From Oscillatoriales cyanobacterium (GTDB lineage Bacteria; Cyanobacteriota; Cyanobacteriia; Cyanobacteriales; Microcoleaceae): 64,000 bases of DNA. Positions 62,269-64,000 of the stretch are shown here, piece by piece. Each line of letters begins with the position of its first letter. Within the stretch, counting starts at the first letter, position 1. Where the stretch lies: contig RDXX01000009.1 of NCBI GenBank assembly GCA_004292955.1, forward strand, positions 62,001 to 126,000, read 5' to 3'. Below the pieces are notes generated by a model. The model was not told the origin of the DNA and searched no databases. It saw only the letters and a list, made by a program, of their open reading frames with translations. A program made the position numbers and the translations under genes.

Positions 62269-64000
62269 ATGAGTAAACCTATTGTGATTTGTATTGATGA
62301 CGAGCAAATTGTTCTGGATAGCCTCATCCGAGAAATATCAGAATCTTTAGACAATGAATGCGATATTGAAACAGCACTGGGAGGTGCGGAAGCATTAGAG
62401 TTGGTGGATGAGTTAATCAAAGATGGTAGTGAAATTGCACTGGTGATTTCTGACTATATCATGCCAGATATCAAAGGAGATGAAGTCCTACGATACGTTC
62501 ACGAAAAACTCCCACAAACTCTAAAAATTATGTTGACAGGCGAGGCAACAGTTGAAGGAATCGTGAATGCGATTAACTCCGCAAAACTCTATCGATATAT
62601 TTCCAAACCTTGGCACAAAGTCGATTTAAAATTAACAGTTAAAGAAGCAATTAAAAGTTACGTGCAGGAAAGAAAGCTAGCCGAACAGAATAAACGATTA
62701 ATAGAAAATGAACAGCGATTGAGACATTTTTTAGAAGCTATGCCAATTGGTGTATCGGTTCATAACGCTCTGGGACAACTAACCTACGCCAATCAAAAAT
62801 CTAAGGAATTGTTTGAAATCGCAGAAGGGACAATCTCGAATATCGAAAATTTACCCCATATTTATGCTTTGTATCAAAGCGAGCGCCAAGATTTGTGCCG
62901 ATCGCCAGACTTGCCGATCGCGCGTTCTTTGTCAGGAGAAATAGTGCGAACTGACGATCTAGAAATTCATCAAGAAAAACGGATCGTTCCTTTAGAGATT
63001 TCTTCGACACCAATTCGCGATGAAACTGGAAAAATTTGTTATGCGATTGCCACTTTTTCCGATATTACAGAAAGGAAACAAGCCGAAAAACTTAGAGAGA
63101 ATTACAATCGTAATTTAGAATCTCAAGTTTCCGAAAGAACGCAACAGCTACAGCAAAAAAACGAAGAACTTGCCAATACTTTAAAACAGCTAGAATCAGC
63201 TCAGCAGGAATTGATTCATTCTGAAAAAATGGCAGCATTAGGTCAACTGATTGCGGGAGTTGCCCACGAAATCAATACGCCTTTGGGTGCGATTCAATCC
63301 TCTGTTAAATATATTGGCGATTACTTCTCGGAAAATTTGGCTGCATTACCGACATGGTTTCGACAGTTGACACCCGAAAAAGAATTACAATTTAAGGAAT
63401 TATTAGCGCGATCGCTGCTAAATCCTGCATTGATTTCTGGAAGGGAAAGACGACAACTGAGAAAAGCAATCGTCGCCCAACTAGAAACCCAAAATCTCAG
63501 TAATGCTGATACTCTTGCCAATTTGCTTCTCGATCTTAAAATCTACGAAAATATAGAACCTCTGTTCAATTTATTTCAAGAGCCCAGCAGCGAAATATTT
63601 CTCAAAACAGTCCGCTCTTTTGTGCGATTGCAAGAAAGCACTAGAGATATCAATACTGCCTCTGAAAGAGCTGCAAAAGTTGTATTTGCACTCAAAACCT
63701 ATGCCAGACAAAATCTCAACGAGCAAAAAATTAAAGTCAATATTATCGAAGGATTAGAAGCAGTTCTGACACTTTATCAAAATCCAATCAAACATGGAGT
63801 AGAATTAATCAAAAACTATGAAGATTTGCCTCAGATCGAATGCTATTTCGATGAACTCAATCAAGTTTGGACAAACTTAATTCACAATGCTTTGCAAGCG
63901 ATGAATTATCGGGGAATACTCAGAGTTGATGCCGCTCGATTGAATGGTAACATTGAAGTCAGTATTACCGATAGCGGTAATGGCATACCAGAAGAGATTC
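62269..64000 (+). CDS. Receiver-PAS-histidine kinase, C-terminus beyond the window
   Basis: The frame opens at ATG 62269, 7 bp after the previous stop, and is still open at base 64000 (about 577 residues visible). A receiver domain comes first (VICIDDEQIVLDSLI, phosphoacceptor in LVISDYIMPDIKGDE, IMLTGEA, YISKPWH). Then a PAS domain (FLEAMPIGVSVHNALGQLTYAN, FSDITERKQAEKLRE) and a kinase core with LIAGVAHEINTPLGAIQSS and the same 110-residue insert (GRERRQLRKAIVAQLETQNL, LANLLLDLKIYENIEPLF). The ATPase G1 box (ITDSGNGIPEE) is at the window edge. It is a paralogue of the preceding kinase, which should feed its receiver. Confidence 0.92.
   Translation, partial: MSKPIVICIDDEQIVLDSLIREISESLDNECDIETALGGAEALELVDELIKDGSEIALVISDYIMPDIKGDEVLRYVHEKLPQTLKIMLTGEATVEGIVNAINSAKLYRYISKPWHKVDLKLTVKEAIKSYVQERKLAEQNKRLIENEQRLRHFLEAMPIGVSVHNALGQLTYANQKSKELFEIAEGTISNIENLPHIYALYQSERQDLCRSPDLPIARSLSGEIVRTDDLEIHQEKRIVPLEISSTPIRDETGKICYAIATFSDITERKQAEKLRENYNRNLESQVSERTQQLQQKNEELANTLKQLESAQQELIHSEKMAALGQLIAGVAHEINTPLGAIQSSVKYIGDYFSENLAALPTWFRQLTPEKELQFKELLARSLLNPALISGRERRQLRKAIVAQLETQNLSNADTLANLLLDLKIYENIEPLFNLFQEPSSEIFLKTVRSFVRLQESTRDINTASERAAKVVFALKTYARQNLNEQKIKVNIIEGLEAVLTLYQNPIKHGVELIKNYEDLPQIECYFDELNQVWTNLIHNALQAMNYRGILRVDAARLNGNIEVSITDSGNGIPEEI

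Overview
The window reads as chromosome of a filamentous cyanobacterium, probably an oscillatorian (Microcoleus/Phormidium/Oscillatoria-like; the genus is inference). Support: a plastid-type ndhA-ndhI-ndhG-ndhE operon, a free-standing helical carotenoid protein, a short cyanophycin synthetase (CphA2 type) with cyanophycinase, a plant/cyanobacterial-type glycerate kinase, Ycf20, CHAT and CHASE2 proteins, frequent GCGATCGC (HIP1) octamers, heptameric short tandem repeats, and an ssrA tmRNA with the tag ANNIVPFARKAVAVA. Gene density is modest and the intergenic DNA is crowded with hairpin-forming dispersed repeats, several of them clearly MITE-like.

Layout. 1-8.5 kb: small conserved proteins, a secreted CHAT (caspase-like) protein, and facing away from it a three-gene operon: sigma-like regulator, DUF1822 protein, CHAT-CHASE2 membrane protein. 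A secreted repeat peptide and an IS66-like remnant follow. 9.7-17.9 kb: MarR regulator, Tat-exported dimethylformamidase-like protein, then a redox cluster (FAD desaturase with an internal Rieske domain, LtrA interrupted by an in-frame TGA, SAM methyltransferase overlapping a Rieske oxygenase), which I read as a candidate aromatic-carotenoid (synechoxanthin-type) locus. 18-24 kb: solo GmrSD-like DUF262/DUF1524 protein, HigBA-like toxin-antitoxin pair, coaBC, DUF2555-like protein, esterase. 24.5-31.5 kb: CHASE histidine kinase, cphA2, cphB and small proteins. 32-41 kb: a gutted alpha-amylase pseudogene and, 6 kb away, its intact paralogue; BON and DUF2294 proteins; a CheY-like regulator; a GAF-GGDEF-EAL protein with a possible bilin-binding cysteine. 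41-48 kb: LuxR-type regulator, PAS-GAF histidine kinase, helical carotenoid protein, glycerate kinase, Ycf20. 48-54.5 kb: GT39-like glycosyltransferase; a compact trypsin-like protease / YefM-fusion / YoeB module; a Hanks-type kinase. 54.8-64 kb: ssrA with a clear promoter and terminator, the ndhAIGE operon with repeats inserted between its genes, and two tandem paralogous histidine kinases, the second cut by the window end.

The best candidate for an undescribed system is 51090-52587: a cytosolic trypsin-like protease, 2 bp upstream of a protein whose C-terminus is a YefM antitoxin but whose N-terminus is an unrelated helical/hydrophobic domain, overlapping by 4 bp a YoeB toxin gene. This architecture suggests a toxin-antitoxin pair that could be released by proteolysis. 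Second is the sigma-like/DUF1822/CHAT-CHASE2 operon beside a divergent CHAT protein. Third are two MITE families whose copies all keep 8-9 bp target-site duplications.
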